From positions 1-5,959 of the forward strand of contig JASHUD010000072.1 in the NCBI GenBank assembly GCA_030040215.1: 5,959 nt of DNA, written 5' to 3'. Below, piece by piece: positions 4,860 to 5,959 of the stretch. The notes below the pieces were generated by a model, which did not search any database, was not told where the DNA came from, and saw nothing but the letters and a program-made list of their open reading frames with translations. Position numbers and translations under genes: made by a program. Within the stretch, counting starts at the first letter, position 1. Every line of letters starts with the position of its first letter. The stretch comes from Methylovirgula sp. (GTDB lineage Bacteria; Pseudomonadota; Alphaproteobacteria; Rhizobiales; Beijerinckiaceae).

Positions 4860-5959
4860 ATGGCCCGCGACGTTTCGGATTTCACGCCCATCACGTCGCG
4901 CGATCAGCTCGTCGCTTGGTTCGAAGCGGGTGCCAAACCGCCCGATCAGTTCCGGATCGGGACCGAGCACGAGAAATTCGCCTTCTATAAGACGGACCAC
5001 GCGCCCGTCCCCTACCTCGGCCGCTCCGGACATGACGGAATCCGCGCGCTCCTGGAAGGCATGCGGTCGGAAACCGGCTGGACGGCGACCGTCGAGAGCG
5101 GCCGGATCATCGGCCTCTACGACGAGACCACCGAGGCCGCGATTTCTCTCGAGCCGGGCGGTCAGTTCGAGCTCTCCGGCACACCGTTCGATTCGATCCA
5201 TGCGACCAAGGCGGAGCTCGCGCGGCACTTCTCGGTTTTGCGGAAGGTCGCCGAACCGCTCGGGATCGGCTTTCTCGGGCTTGGCATGAGTCCGACCTGG
5301 CGGCGCGACGAAATTCCGAAAATGCCGAAGCGCCGCTACGAAATCATGTTCGATTACATGCCCAAGCTCGGCAGGCTCGGCCTCGATATGATGTTGCGCA
5401 CTTCGACCGTGCAGGCCAACGTCGATTATGCGAACGAAGCGGACATGGTCAAAAAACTGCGCGTCTCGCTCGCTCTTCAGCCGCTGATCGCGGCGCTTTT
5501 CGCAAACTCGCCGTTTACCGACGGTAAGCTCAACGGATATCTCTCGATGCGTTCGGAGATCTGGCGGCATACCGATCCGGATCGCACCGGCATGCTCGAC
5601 TTCGCTTTCGAGCCGGGCATGGGATTCGAGCGCTATGCCGACTACGCGCTCGACGTGCCGATGTATTTCGTCAAGCGCGGCGACGTCTATCACGACGTCG
5701 CCGGCGCCAGTTTCCGCGATCTGCTCGTCGGGCGGCTCGCAGCTTTGCCCGGCGAACGCGCCATACTGTCGGACTGGGCCAACCACCTGACGACGATTTT
5801 CCCGGAAGTCCGCCTCAAGCGCTTTCTCGAAATGCGCGGCGCCGACGCCGGAGCCCTGCCCTTTCTTACCGCGCTGCCCGCCCTCTGCGCCGGTCTCTTC
5901 TACGAATCTTCCTCGCTCGACGCAGCCTTCGACATCGTGCGCTGCTGGAACGCCGAACA
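4860..5959 (+). CDS. gshA: Glutamate-cysteine ligase, plant/alphaproteobacterial type (GCS2 family, partial, C-terminus missing)
   Basis: The frame gives 366 residues from the ATG at 4860 and runs off the right edge; full-length members have about 450-460 residues, so roughly a fifth is missing. The enzyme joins L-glutamate and L-cysteine with ATP to form gamma-glutamylcysteine, the first and rate-limiting step of glutathione synthesis, in the cytoplasm. Diagnostic segments are FRIGTEHEKF (31-40), SLEPGGQFELSG (96-107), LRTSTVQANVDY (179-190), MRSEIWRHTDPDRTG (230-244) and PEVRLKRFLEMRGADAG (315-331), all typical of the group shared by plants and alphaproteobacteria and distinct in sequence from Escherichia coli GshA. 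The start MARDVSDFTPITSRDQL matches the usual N-terminus of the group, although only a weak ribosome binding site precedes it; an in-frame TTG at 4785 would add an unsupported 25-residue leader. No frameshift or missing motif was seen. The gene is divergent from the pilin and may be transcribed alone. Confidence 0.96.
   Translation, partial: MARDVSDFTPITSRDQLVAWFEAGAKPPDQFRIGTEHEKFAFYKTDHAPVPYLGRSGHDGIRALLEGMRSETGWTATVESGRIIGLYDETTEAAISLEPGGQFELSGTPFDSIHATKAELARHFSVLRKVAEPLGIGFLGLGMSPTWRRDEIPKMPKRRYEIMFDYMPKLGRLGLDMMLRTSTVQANVDYANEADMVKKLRVSLALQPLIAALFANSPFTDGKLNGYLSMRSEIWRHTDPDRTGMLDFAFEPGMGFERYADYALDVPMYFVKRGDVYHDVAGASFRDLLVGRLAALPGERAILSDWANHLTTIFPEVRLKRFLEMRGADAGALPFLTALPALCAGLFYESSSLDAAFDIVRCWNAE

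Noticed and set aside
4782..5786. 334-codon reading frame on the minus strand opposite the glutamate-cysteine ligase gene
   Set aside because: It is antisense to a gene with unmistakable family motifs. Its Arg/Glu/Asp/Gly-rich translation resembles no family and is typical of shadow frames in GC-rich DNA.

Overview
The window looks like ordinary chromosomal DNA from a GC-rich alphaproteobacterium, most likely in the Hyphomicrobiales (rhizobia, methylotrophs and relatives). Three things suggest this: high G+C with strong third-position bias, a plant-type glutamate-cysteine ligase, and a Pro/Ala-rich Ig-like envelope protein of the kind rhizobia encode with a C-terminal LysM domain. The order-level assignment is an inference; genus cannot be read from the sequence. 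There are no rRNA or tRNA genes, transposases, CRISPR arrays or phage genes.

Layout. Positions 1-1166 (minus strand) hold the N-terminal 388 residues of a membrane-anchored envelope protein. Its linker contains a tandem 46/52-residue repeat, and the gene runs off the left edge. A 203-bp divergent intergenic region follows. Next, on the plus strand, are a LOG-family phosphoribohydrolase (1370-2017) and, 38 bp later, trmFO (2056-3441), which makes m5U54 in tRNA; they probably form a two-gene operon. After a 215-bp gap comes a DUF937 protein (3657-4343) with a strong ribosome binding site. Convergent to it is a small Flp/Fap-type pilin gene (4372-4533, minus strand), which has no pilus-assembly genes beside it. 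A 326-bp divergent intergenic region with three short inverted repeats separates it from a glutamate-cysteine ligase (4860 to the right edge, plus strand), the first enzyme of glutathione synthesis.

How the genes work together. The set is mostly housekeeping: tRNA modification, nucleotide hydrolysis, glutathione synthesis and envelope structure. Only the LOG-trmFO pair is arranged like an operon. I see no evidence for a new multi-gene system. The points most worth a second look are the recent-looking repeat expansion in the envelope protein, the orphan pilin with Ala instead of Gly before its predicted cleavage site, the LOG gene's lack of a ribosome binding site, and the hairpin-containing spacer upstream of the ligase gene. 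Several long antisense reading frames (up to 334 codons) are shadows of these genes and were rejected.
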